The translations under genes were made by a program, and so were the position numbers. DNA of 40,168 nt from Microbacterium sp. (GTDB lineage: Bacteria > Actinomycetota > Actinomycetes > Actinomycetales > Microbacteriaceae). Of this stretch, positions 16,528 to 23,466 are shown one piece after another (position 1 is the first letter of the stretch; every line of letters starts with the position of its first letter). Location: positions 1 to 40,168 of the forward strand of contig JARBUN010000035.1 of the NCBI GenBank assembly GCA_029239635.1, read 5' to 3'. The notes beneath the pieces are model-generated. The model was not told the DNA's origin. It saw only the letters and a program-made list of their open reading frames with translations, and searched no databases.

Positions 16528-17019
16528 TTACTGGCCCGAGTAGGTCTCGACCTTGACGATCTCGACCGAGATCTCTTTGCCGTTCGGGGCGGTGTACGAG
16601 CCCTTCTCGCCCTCCTTGAGGCCGATGATGGCCGCACCCAGCGGGGAGGCCTCGCTGTAGACGTCGAGCTCGGAGTTGGCGGCGATCTCGCGGTTGCCGA
16701 GCAGGAACTTCTCTTCGCCGCCGGCGACGACAGCGGTCACGACGGTGCCCGACTCGACCACACCATGGCTCTCCGGGGCTTCGCCGACCTTGGCGTCCTT
16801 CAGGAGCTGCTGGAGGGTGCGGATGCGCGCCTCCTGCTTGCCCTGCTCGTCCTTCGCGGCGTGGTAGCCGCCGTTCTCCTTGAGGTCGCCCTCTTCGCGT
16901 GCGGCCTCGATGCGCTTCGCGATCTCCTCGCGGCCGGTGGTCGACAGGTGCTCGAGCTCCTGAGCGAGGCGGTCGTAGGCGTCTTGGGTGAGGAACGTCA
17001 CCTGAGCGTCGTTGGACAC
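16528..17019 (-). CDS. greA: Transcription elongation factor GreA
   Basis: A 163-residue transcript-cleavage factor that inserts its coiled coil into the RNA polymerase secondary channel to rescue backtracked complexes. The N-terminal coiled coil (residues 10-80) carries the family AREEGDLKENGGYHAAKDEQG segment with the acidic tip (Asp/Glu). The C-terminal globular domain ends with the ASPLGAAIIGLKEGEKG stretch. The GTG at 17019 is chosen over an in-frame ATG at 17049 because AAGGAG lies 5 nt upstream and the protein then starts at the conserved region. It has its own promoter (TTGTCA-17-TAAAAT) and a leader of about 95 nt with a stable hairpin. Confidence 0.97.
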   Translation of the reverse strand: MSNDAQVTFLTQDAYDRLAQELEHLSTTGREEIAKRIEAAREEGDLKENGGYHAAKDEQGKQEARIRTLQQLLKDAKVGEAPESHGVVESGTVVTAVVAGGEEKFLLGNREIAANSELDVYSEASPLGAAIIGLKEGEKGSYTAPNGKEISVEIVKVETYSGQ

Positions 17020-17081
17020 GGGTACTCCTTCGTCGAGGCCGAGCGGCATCCTTCGCGGTGTCCGCCGGGGGATATGTCGAA

Positions 17082-17104
17082 CGCCCCGGCATCGAGCCGG
17101 GGCG
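17082..17104 (-). terminator. Hairpin in the greA leader (attenuator or upstream terminator)
   Basis: A perfect 9-bp GC stem (17082-17090 / 17096-17104) with loop ATCGA, between the greA promoter and start. Without a T run it is a weak terminator; it may end the DUF4307 transcript or modulate greA. Confidence 0.45.
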
Positions 17105-17118
17105 CGTCATCTCGGGCT

Positions 17119-17147
17119 ATTTTACGGCACCCAGCAAGAGTTGACAA
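17119..17147 (-). promoter_or_regulatory. greA promoter, near-consensus -35 and -10
   Basis: On the minus strand TTGTCA (17147-17142), a 17-bp spacer and TAAAAT (17124-17119). The TAA of the -10 is the stop codon of the upstream DUF4307 gene, so the promoter lies inside that gene's last codons. This is the best sigma-A promoter in the window. Confidence 0.75.
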
Positions 17148-17517
17148 AACCCGTCGTGGCCAGCGCGAGCGTGGGAATCTCTTCCGTGAACGCACGGCTG
17201 TGGTCCTCGGATGCCGGGTACTCGACCACCCGCCACCCCACGGTTCCGTGGTCCTCGTCCTGCGCCTCGATCGCGCACGCCACGGGTTCGCCGACGGGAG
17301 CGGTGAACTGGAACGAGATGGTGACGCTCGACGCGTCGTTCACGGTGTAGCCGGTGTCGTTCGCGGTGACCGACCGCATGGTGTTGGAGACGGTCGTCCA
17401 CCCCAGCAGCGCCGTGAGCGTCAGCGCGACGACCCCGACGATGCTCCACAGCACGATCCGACGGCGGGGCGAGGTGCGCCGACCGTAGCGCTCATCGAGC
17501 ATCTGCTGCGTCGTCAT
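17122..17517 (-). CDS. DUF4307 family membrane protein
   Basis: A 131-residue actinobacterial protein of the DUF4307 family. It has a short cytoplasmic N-terminus (RYGRRTSPRRR), one transmembrane helix at about residues 20-42 and an extracytoplasmic beta-rich domain ending in FVNSCWVP, with cysteines near residues 81 and 128 that could form a disulfide. Function unknown. Its 3' end carries the greA promoter. GGAGAG lies just upstream of the ATG. Divergent from the small membrane gene at 17581 with TAGCCT and TAGGCT -10 candidates in the 63-bp gap. Confidence 0.85.
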   Translation of the reverse strand: MTTQQMLDERYGRRTSPRRRIVLWSIVGVVALTLTALLGWTTVSNTMRSVTANDTGYTVNDASSVTISFQFTAPVGEPVACAIEAQDEDHGTVGWRVVEYPASEDHSRAFTEEIPTLALATTGFVNSCWVP

Positions 17518-17580
17518 GGTCTCTCCGGGCTTTAGGCTGGAGTTCCAGGCTACGCGCTTCCGCCCGGACCGAAGGACTCC

Positions 17581-17832
17581 ATGCTTCCCGTGCTCGTCGC
17601 TCTCGCGACCACGCCCACCCCGGCCAACACCCCCGACGATTCGCTCGTCACGCCCGGGCCGTTCGGCTTCGGCGCGATCGCCTTCATCGGCGTGGCGGTG
17701 TTCCTCCTCGTCTGGGACATGCTGCGTCGCATCCGTCGCGGTCGCTATCGCGAAGAGGTCAACGCCGAGCTCGATGCCGAGGAGCAGGCGCGCGCGGCCG
17801 AGACCCCGGACGACGCGGCTCCCCGCGCCTGA
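17581..17832 (+). CDS. Small single-pass membrane protein
   Basis: An 83-residue protein of unknown function. It has a hydrophobic start (possible signal segment, residues 1-11), a short Pro/Thr linker, one transmembrane helix at about 30-46 (FGFGAIAFIGVAVFLLVWDM) followed by arginines (positive inside), and an acidic, Ala/Glu-rich cytoplasmic tail. AAGGA lies about 5 nt before the ATG. Codon use is typical of the chromosome. Divergent from DUF4307. Confidence 0.75.
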   Translation: MLPVLVALATTPTPANTPDDSLVTPGPFGFGAIAFIGVAVFLLVWDMLRRIRRGRYREEVNAELDAEEQARAAETPDDAAPRA

Positions 17833-17920
17833 CGCCGCCGCCGCGGCATCCGGTCTCCGCCGGTGACTTCAGCCGGCTCGGCCACCGCGGGGGACTCGCG
17901 TAGCCGGCCCGGGAGCGGCC

Positions 17921-18646
17921 TCAGCCCGCGTGGTAGGCCGGGGCGAGGGCGATCAGCAGGCACGCCGTCCAGTGGCACAGGAACGCCAGCACGGTGCACA
18001 CGTGGAAGATCTCGTGGAAGCCGAAGTGACCGGGCCACGGGTTGGGACGCTTGAGCGCGTAGACGATCGCCCCCGCCGTGTACAGCAGCCCGCCCACGAC
18101 GACGAGCACCATCATCGGGACGTTCGCCTCGAGCAGATCGAACAGGTACATCACGGCGGCCCAGCCGAGCGCGAGGTAGAGCGCGACGTAGAGCCACCGC
18201 GGCGCATTGATCCAGAAGACGCGGAACAGGATGCCGAGCAGCGCACCGCCCCACACGATCGACAGCAGCAGCACGGTCTTCGCGGTCGGCAGGGCCAGCA
18301 CGGCGAGGGGTGTGTACGTGCCGGCGATCAGCAGCAGGATGTTGGCGTGGTCGATGCGCTTCAGGACGGCCTTGGTCCTCGGCTTCCAATGGAAGCGGTG
18401 GTACAGCGCCGAGTTGCCGAAGAGCAGGAGAGAGGACGCCGCGAACACGGCGGAGGCCCACTTCGCCGGGGCACCGTGAGCGAGTGCGATGAGGACGATC
18501 CCGGCCGCGATCGCCACGGGGAAGGTGCCCGCGTGGATCCACCCTCGCCAGGTGGGCTTGACCTCGTCCTGCGCGCCCACGGCGGATGCTTCGAGGAGGG
18601 GGAGCTGGGGCATCTCTGCGCCGTCACCGGGGGTCGTCGCTGTCAC
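17921..18646 (-). CDS. Hemolysin III / PAQR family membrane protein (TrhA-like)
   Basis: A 241-residue, seven-helix membrane protein of the hemolysin III (TrhA, YqfA) branch of the PAQR superfamily. The metal-site residues of the family are visible: S-x3-H in NSALYHR, the Asp in RIDHANI and H-x3-H in FHEIFHV near the C-terminus. Bacterial members affect membrane lipid homeostasis; haemolysis has been shown for few. The GTG at 18646 is chosen because a TAGGGT -10 ends 7 nt upstream and no Shine-Dalgarno is present. Convergent with the small membrane gene at 17581. Confidence 0.9.
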   Translation of the reverse strand: MTATTPGDGAEMPQLPLLEASAVGAQDEVKPTWRGWIHAGTFPVAIAAGIVLIALAHGAPAKWASAVFAASSLLLFGNSALYHRFHWKPRTKAVLKRIDHANILLLIAGTYTPLAVLALPTAKTVLLLSIVWGGALLGILFRVFWINAPRWLYVALYLALGWAAVMYLFDLLEANVPMMVLVVVGGLLYTAGAIVYALKRPNPWPGHFGFHEIFHVCTVLAFLCHWTACLLIALAPAYHAG

Positions 18647-18653
18647 ACGCAAA

Positions 18654-18659
18654 ACCCTA
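18654..18659 (-). promoter_or_regulatory. -10 element of hemolysin III family gene
   Basis: TAGGGT on the minus strand ends 7 nt before the GTG at 18646, a leaderless arrangement. Confidence 0.45.
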
Positions 18660-18756
18660 CGCGCCCGACCATGCCGCGGACGGAACACGGTGCAACACCC
18701 ACCTTTTGTGCAGGTGGGAGCCGTCGGCGGGCGACGGGGAATCGCGCTGCGCGCGG

Positions 18757-18762
18757 TAGCGT
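18757..18762 (+). promoter_or_regulatory. -10 element, leaderless start of uppS
   Basis: TAGCGT ends exactly 6 nt before the GTG at 18769. Confidence 0.5.
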
Positions 18763-18768
18763 AGGCGG

Positions 18769-19551
18769 GTGGCGCGGATGCGAAGGAACGAGGGGCGCGG
18801 CCCCCTTTACCGTCTGTACGCTTCGCGCTTGCGTCGACGGATGCCGGCGACCGTTCCCCATCACGTCGCGATGATGATCGACGGCAACCGCCGCTGGGCG
18901 CGTCAGCTCGGCTACGACAGCGCGGCCCACGGGCACCGCGCGGGCGCGGCGAAGATGCACGAGTTCCTGCGCTGGTGCGACGACCTGGGCATCGGCGTCG
19001 TCTCGCTGTACCTGCTGTCCAACGACAACCTCGTCAAGCGCGACAGTCGAGAGCTGAACGACCTGCTCGAGATCATCGCCGAGCTTGCGCGCGAGCTGTC
19101 GCTCGAACCGGACTGGCGGGTCCAGCACGTCGGCCGCGCCGAGGGTCTGCCGCCCGAGCTCGCCGACGTCCTCCACGAGGTCACCGAGCGCACCCGCTCG
19201 CACACGGGTCTGCACGTCAACCTGGCGGTCGGCTACGGGGGCCGGAGCGAGATCGTGGATGCCGTGCGCAGCATCATCGCCCAGCACGACGCCTCGGGCG
19301 GCTCGCTGGAGGAGCTCGCGGCGAGCCTGACCCCCGAGCAGATCGGCGAGCACCTGTACACGGGCGGTCAGGCCGATCCCGACCTCGTGATCCGCACCTC
19401 GGGGGAGCAGCGACTCAGCGATTTCCTCCTCTGGCAGTCCGCGCATTCCGAGTTCTATTTCGTCGAGGCTCTCGGCCCGGATCTCCGAGAGGTCGATTTC
19501 CTCCGGGCCATTCGCGACTTCTCGGCGCGGGACCGGCGTTTCGGTCAATAA
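18769..19551 (+). CDS. uppS: cis-Isoprenyl diphosphate synthase (UppS family)
   Basis: A 260-residue cis-prenyltransferase that condenses isopentenyl diphosphate onto an allylic primer, supplying polyprenyl carriers for cell-wall synthesis at the membrane. The catalytic aspartate is Asp38 in the signature MMIDGNRRWA, and the C-terminal signature RTSGEQRLSDFLLWQ near residue 205 is intact. Actinobacteria often carry two such enzymes, a short-chain (Rv1086-like) and a long-chain one. The sequence resembles the short-chain type, but chain length cannot be fixed from sequence alone. The GTG at 18769 is supported by the -10 TAGCGT 6 nt upstream. Confidence 0.92.
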   Translation: MARMRRNEGRGPLYRLYASRLRRRMPATVPHHVAMMIDGNRRWARQLGYDSAAHGHRAGAAKMHEFLRWCDDLGIGVVSLYLLSNDNLVKRDSRELNDLLEIIAELARELSLEPDWRVQHVGRAEGLPPELADVLHEVTERTRSHTGLHVNLAVGYGGRSEIVDAVRSIIAQHDASGGSLEELAASLTPEQIGEHLYTGGQADPDLVIRTSGEQRLSDFLLWQSAHSEFYFVEALGPDLREVDFLRAIRDFSARDRRFGQ

Positions 19552-19650
19552 GGCGCACGCGCCGGAAACCCTCACCACGAGAGTGAAACTTGTTCACACA
19601 CTCGTCATTTTCGGGGCGTGTTAACGACCCTCGGACGCCCCGCGGCATCG

Positions 19651-19763
19651 TACGGTGATCACATCGGGCACGGAGCCCGATCGAGTCGGCCTTCGGATTG
19701 CGACTCGTGACCCACAGGTCGACTCGTGACAACCGGGTGAGACACCCGGGTCGGGAGTGGGTT
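19651..19763 (+). promoter_or_regulatory. Structured leader of phoH with alternative pairing
   Basis: After a -10-like TACGGT (19651-19656) come three hairpins: ATCGGGC/GCCCGAT (19663-19669 / 19675-19681), CGAGTCG (19682-19688) with CGACTCG (19701-19707), and CCGGGTG/CACCCGG (19733-19739 / 19743-19749), then GGGAG and the GTG. The sequence CGACTCGTGAC occurs twice (19701-19711 and 19720-19730), so the single CGAGTCG arm can pair with either copy. I do not recognise a known riboswitch class. Confidence 0.5.
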
Positions 19764-21061
19764 GTGACTGCACGAGCACCATTCGACCAGCGTCACGTCG
19801 TCGAGAGCAGCGTTTCCGAACAGGACCTGCGCACCTACGTTCTGGACACGTGGTGATCCCGGTGGTGGTCATCACCGAGCTCGAGGGCAAACGCCACGAT
19901 CCCGAGATCGGGTACTTCGCCCGCCAGGCCCTGCGTCATCTCGACGAACTGCGGATCGAACACGGCCGCCTCGACTTCCCCGTTCCCGTCGGCAGCGACG
20001 GCACTCTGCGCGTCGAGCTGAACAACACCGACCAGATGGTACTGCCGTCCGGCATGCGCACCGGCAACAACGACAGCCGCATCCTCGCCGTGGCGATGAA
20101 CATCGCCAAGGACGGCGCCGAGGTCACGGTGGTGTCCAAGGACCTCCCGATGCGCGTCAAGGCGGCATCCCTCGGTCTCGTGGCCGAGGAGTACCTCGCC
20201 GAGCAGGCCATGGACTCGGGGTGGACGGGCATCACGTCCCTCGACATCTCGGGTGACGACCTGAGCGACCTGTACGAGAGCGAGGTCGCCACCAGCGACC
20301 AGGTGGTCGGCCTCCCGGTGAACACCGGCTTGATCATCCACTCCGAGCGCGGTTCGGCGCTGGGGCGGGTGACCGGCGACGGCGAGTTCCGCCTCGTCCG
20401 CGGAGACCGTGACGCGTTCGGTCTGCACGGCCGGTCGGCCGAGCAGCGCATCGCCCTCGACCTGCTGCTCGACCCGGAAGTCGGGATCGTGTCGCTCGGC
20501 GGCCGTGCGGGCACCGGCAAGTCGGCTCTCGCCCTGTGCGCCGCTCTCGAGTCCGTGCTCGAGCGGCAGCAGCAGAAGAAGATCATCGTGTTCCGACCGC
20601 TCTTCGCGGTGGGTGGGCAGGAGCTCGGGTACCTGCCCGGAGACCAGGCCGAGAAGATGGGTCCCTGGGGTCAAGCGGTCTTCGACACGCTCGGTTCCGT
20701 CGTCTCGGGCAACGTGCTCGAAGAGGTGCTCGCTCGCGGTCTCCTCGAGGTCCTTCCGCTGACGCACATCCGCGGGCGCTCCCTGCACGACGCGTTCGTG
20801 ATCGTCGACGAGGCGCAGTCCCTCGAGCGCAACGTCCTGCTGACGGTCCTGAGCCGCATCGGGCAGAACTCGCGTGTGGTGTTGACGCACGACGTCGCCC
20901 AGCGCGACAACCTGCGAGTCGGTCGTCACGACGGCGTCGCATCGGTGATCGAGACGCTGAAGGGGCATGCGCTCTTCGGGCATGTCACGCTCACCCGGTC
21001 GGAGCGGTCGGCGATCGCCGCGCTGGTCACCGACCTTCTGGAGGCCGGCGAGCTCTCCTGA
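19764..21061 (+). pseudogene. phoH: PhoH family PIN-domain ATPase, disrupted near the N-terminus
   Basis: The intact family combines an N-terminal PIN ribonuclease fold with a PhoH ATPase. The gene starts properly (GGGAG, 6 nt, GTG at 19764) and reads the expected N-terminus up to RTYVLDT, then stops at 19854-19856. The rest, from [13 protein letters not shown] onward, continues in another frame to 21061 and is full-length, with Walker [11 protein letters not shown] and Walker B FVIVDEAQ intact. Relatives have about 16 more residues between these parts (the SVLLSDP segment completing the first acidic site). The frame change fits a deletion of about 49-55 nt, of length one more than a multiple of three. 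Internal GTG codons at 19850-19853 could still give an ATPase lacking the first PIN strand. Confidence 0.75.
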
Positions 21062-21063
21062 CG

Positions 21064-21107
21064 AACAGCGGGGGCCCGAGCATTCGCGCTCGGGCCCCCG
21101 CTGTTTT
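21064..21107 (+). terminator. Rho-independent terminator of phoH
   Basis: A perfect 18-bp stem (21064-21081 / 21088-21105) with a 6-nt loop and TTTT at its base, the strongest terminator in the window. Confidence 0.95.
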
Positions 21108-21110
21108 CAA

Positions 21111-21128
21111 CATGAGAGCATTCTCATG
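21111..21128. repeat. Short palindrome after the phoH terminator
   Basis: CATGAGA-GCAT-TCTCATG, a perfect 7-bp inverted repeat with 4-nt centre, in a locally AT-rich spot. Could be a regulator site for the transcript that ends at 21338. Confidence 0.4.
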
Positions 21129-21240
21129 CCCGACTCCTGCGCTTTTCATAGGCAGACGGCAGACTTGACCCATCGGCGAGGGAACAGTCTCGTCACCGCC
21201 CCGGCGGTTCCCCCTGAGAAGTGAACACGAGATCCGCTCC

Positions 21241-21338
21241 ACACGGGCTGGTCGCTGCATTTCGGGTAAGTCGGCAGACCCCCGGAGCAGGATCTCCCCA
21301 CAGCCCCCGGTTTCCCCCCGCCGGGGGCTTTCGGGTTT
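21241..21338 (+). ncRNA. Candidate small RNA resembling the actinobacterial 6C RNA
   Basis: Between two convergent genes lies a C-rich stretch ending in its own rho-independent terminator although no plus-strand gene ends there. Runs of four to six C occur at 21278-21283, 21295-21299, 21304-21308 and 21314-21319. The terminal hairpin (9-bp stem 21302-21310 / 21321-21329) has six consecutive C in its loop and a T-rich tail. The 6C RNA of actinomycetes is defined by C-rich loops in two stem-loops, and the CGGCAGACCCCC...AGCAGGA wording looks like it from memory. The 5' end is uncertain; TAAGTC at 21267 or a promoter further upstream are options. Confidence 0.45.
21302..21338 (+). terminator. 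Terminator of the candidate small RNA
   Basis: A perfect 9-bp stem AGCCCCCGG/CCGGGGGCT with a 10-nt loop containing six C, then TTCGGGTTT. It points with the plus strand, so something other than the flanking minus-strand gene ends here. Confidence 0.7.
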
Positions 21339-21345
21339 CCGGCGT

Positions 21346-22002
21346 CTATTCCCAGCGGTAGCCCGCACCGCGGACCGTCGCGATGCGCGCCGCGCCGAAC
21401 TTGCCGCGGAGATAACGCACGTAGACGTCGACGACATTGGATCCGGGGTCGAAGTCCATGCCCCAGACCCGGCTGAGCAGCTGCTCGCGACTCAGAACCT
21501 GTCCGGCGTGCCGCAGGAACTCCTCGGCGAGGGCGAACTCCCGTGCGCTGAGGTCGACGTCCCGGCCGTCGATGCTCGCCCGACGGCCACGCACGTCGAG
21601 CGTCACGTCGCCGTGCGAGATCGAGATCGTGTTGGCCGTCACGGGCTCGCGGAGGCGGGAGCGCACGCGCGCCAGCAGCTCGTCGAACTTGAAGGGCTTC
21701 GCCATGTAGTCGTTCGCGCCGGCGTCGAGTCCGTCGACGGTGTCGCGCGTGCTCGTGCGAGCGGTGAGCATGATGATGGGGAGCGTCGAGCCCTGTCCAC
21801 GGAGCGTACGCAAGACCTCGAAACCGTCCATCGTGGGGAGTCCGATGTCCAGCAGGACGAGATCGACATCGCCGGAGAGCGCGCTGTCGAGGGCATCGGC
21901 TCCGTCGTCGACGGTCACGGTCTGGTAGCCCGCGGCCTCCAGACCTTTCGCGACGAACGCGGCGATGCGCTCCTCGTCCTCGGCGATGAGGATGCGGGTC
22001 AT
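21346..22002 (-). CDS. OmpR/PhoB-family response regulator
   Basis: A 218-residue transcription factor. The receiver domain (1-118) has the acidic pocket (EDE at 8-10), phosphoacceptor Asp52 (LLDIGLP) and the conserved Lys in MAKPFKF near 103. The C-terminal winged helix (about 125-218) ends with the typical VRGAGYRWE. Cognate of the histidine kinase whose stop overlaps this start by 4 bp (ATGA). The signal and regulon are not predictable. Transcription runs from the kinase promoter at 23426. Confidence 0.93.
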   Translation of the reverse strand: MTRILIAEDEERIAAFVAKGLEAAGYQTVTVDDGADALDSALSGDVDLVLLDIGLPTMDGFEVLRTLRGQGSTLPIIMLTARTSTRDTVDGLDAGANDYMAKPFKFDELLARVRSRLREPVTANTISISHGDVTLDVRGRRASIDGRDVDLSAREFALAEEFLRHAGQVLSREQLLSRVWGMDFDPGSNVVDVYVRYLRGKFGAARIATVRGAGYRWE

Positions 22003-23414
22003 CCGGTGGCCTCTCTTTGCATCACGACGTCTCCGGCGCTGACCGGGGTGGGGAGGTCGGCAGCGGAGTGCGCGCGACGAAGGGGAAGGTGCAGGGTGAC
22101 CGTGGCTCCGCCGCCCGGGGTGTCGCTCACGCTGCAGTACCCGTCGTGCGCCTTGGCGATGGCATCCACGATCGAGAGGCCGAGACCGGAGCCTTCGACG
22201 CCTCGACGGGTCGAGACGCGGTCGAACCGGCGGAACACCCGGTGGCGCGCGGCGGGAGGGATGCCCGGACCGTGATCGCGCACCCAGAGGTCGACGTTGC
22301 TGTCGCCGACGCTGCTGCCGATCTCGATCGGGGTCCCGTCCGGCGTGTACTTCGCGGCGTTGTCGGCGAGCTGCAACCACGCCTGGACCAGGCGGTCGTG
22401 GTCGCCGTGAACGCTGCCGCGGCCGCGGGACTCGATCGTCCACGTGTGGTGGGGGATGGCGCTGACCAGTTCGCCGACGCGGTCCGTCAGGGCCGCGACG
22501 GAGATGACCTCCGTGGTGAGCGTGCCCGCCTCGACCACGGCCAGCGCGTCGATGTCGTCGACCAGGCGCGAGAGGCGGTCGAGCTCGGCGATGCCGAGGT
22601 CGCGCGTCTCCGCCACGTCGTGCGGATCGGCGGGGTCCATCATCTCCAGATGCCCCCGCACGATCGTGATCGGCGTCTTGAGCTCGTGCCGCACGTCGTC
22701 GAGCAGCTGACGCTGCGCGTCGACCGACATCGCGAGGCGGTCGAGCATCGAGTTGACCGACGACGTGAGGTCGGCGATCTCGTCGTTGCCCTGCGGGGGC
22801 AGGCGCGTCCCGAGATCGTCCAGCGTGATGGCATCCGCGGTGTCACGCAACCGACGCAAGGGCGAGAAGAGAAGTCCGGTGACGAACCACCCGGCCACGG
22901 CGACGGCCAGGAGGACCGCGGTGCCGGCGATGGCGAACGTCGTCGTCGAGAGCGTGACGAGCTCCATGCGCTGATCGATCGAGATCGCCTGGACGGCGGT
23001 CGCGTCGGCCAGCGGAACGGCCGCGTACAGGACGGGTCCATGCGAACCGTCGACCCGGCCGCGCAGCTCGCCACGGGCGATGGCCGCGCTCACGGCCGAC
23101 AGGAATCGGGTGTCGTCGGAGAGGGCGAGGCCCGGAGGAGAGGGGGTGGCGGCGACGATCGTCGTGCCGGAGAGGGCGACGGTGCCGTCGGTGCGCCCGG
23201 GGATCGCTGCGGCGACGAGATCCACGGCCTCCGTCCCGCTCGAGGCGGCCGTGCTCGAGAATCCGTCGAGCTGCCTCTCGGCGTTCGCGATCACCCGCTC
23301 GCTCTGCACGAGGAAGGTCACCCCACCGGTGACGATCAGCCCGAGAAGCAGAACGCCGAGGATCGCGCCCAGGAGTCGCGCGCGCACCGAGACGGGTCTC
23401 GGTGCGCGGCTCAT
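21999..23414 (-). CDS. Sensor histidine kinase
   Basis: A 471-residue membrane sensor. Transmembrane helix 1 is at about 12-35, an extracytoplasmic sensor region at about 37-155, helix 2 at about 157-182, a HAMP linker at about 183-235, then the H-box with phosphoacceptor His243 (DVRHELKTP), and an HATPase domain with N-box (LADNAAKYT), G1 (DHGPGIP) and G2 (GSGLGLSI) boxes. All catalytic elements are intact. It forms an operon with the downstream response regulator. A CATAAT -10 ends 6 nt before the ATG, so the mRNA is probably leaderless. Confidence 0.93.
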   Translation of the reverse strand: MSRAPRPVSVRARLLGAILGVLLLGLIVTGGVTFLVQSERVIANAERQLDGFSSTAASSGTEAVDLVAAAIPGRTDGTVALSGTTIVAATPSPPGLALSDDTRFLSAVSAAIARGELRGRVDGSHGPVLYAAVPLADATAVQAISIDQRMELVTLSTTTFAIAGTAVLLAVAVAGWFVTGLLFSPLRRLRDTADAITLDDLGTRLPPQGNDEIADLTSSVNSMLDRLAMSVDAQRQLLDDVRHELKTPITIVRGHLEMMDPADPHDVAETRDLGIAELDRLSRLVDDIDALAVVEAGTLTTEVISVAALTDRVGELVSAIPHHTWTIESRGRGSVHGDHDRLVQAWLQLADNAAKYTPDGTPIEIGSSVGDSNVDLWVRDHGPGIPPAARHRVFRRFDRVSTRRGVEGSGLGLSIVDAIAKAHDGYCSVSDTPGGGATVTLHLPLRRAHSAADLPTPVSAGDVVMQREATG

Positions 23415-23420
23415 CCTTCG

Positions 23421-23426
23421 ATTATG
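23421..23426 (-). promoter_or_regulatory. -10 element, leaderless start of histidine kinase
   Basis: CATAAT on the minus strand, one base off consensus, ends exactly 6 nt before the ATG at 23414. Confidence 0.55.
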
Positions 23427-23449
23427 GCGCGCCTCGGCGTTTCTGCTGG

Positions 23450-23466
23450 CCCGGGCTCAGCCCGGG
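23450..23466 (-). terminator. Short GC hairpin over the fumC stop codon
   Basis: CCCGGGC-TCA-GCCCGGG, a 7-bp stem overlapping the fumC stop. It may reduce read-through into the kinase gene, but there is no T run. Confidence 0.3.

Noticed and set aside
19840..19860. Programmed ribosomal frameshift in phoH
   Set aside because: No slippery heptamer or downstream pseudoknot is seen, and residues are missing as well as out of frame, which frameshifting cannot restore.
19757..21061. Reading phoH as one intact gene from a GTG at 19757
   Set aside because: That frame's first 30 residues ([16 protein letters not shown]...) do not resemble PIN-PhoH, while the frame starting at 19764 gives the proper family N-terminus with a good ribosome binding site.
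21130..21223. Small plus-strand frames after the phoH terminator (e.g. 32 codons from 21127)
   Set aside because: No ribosome binding site and no convincing composition. The C-rich non-coding RNA reading explains the terminator better.
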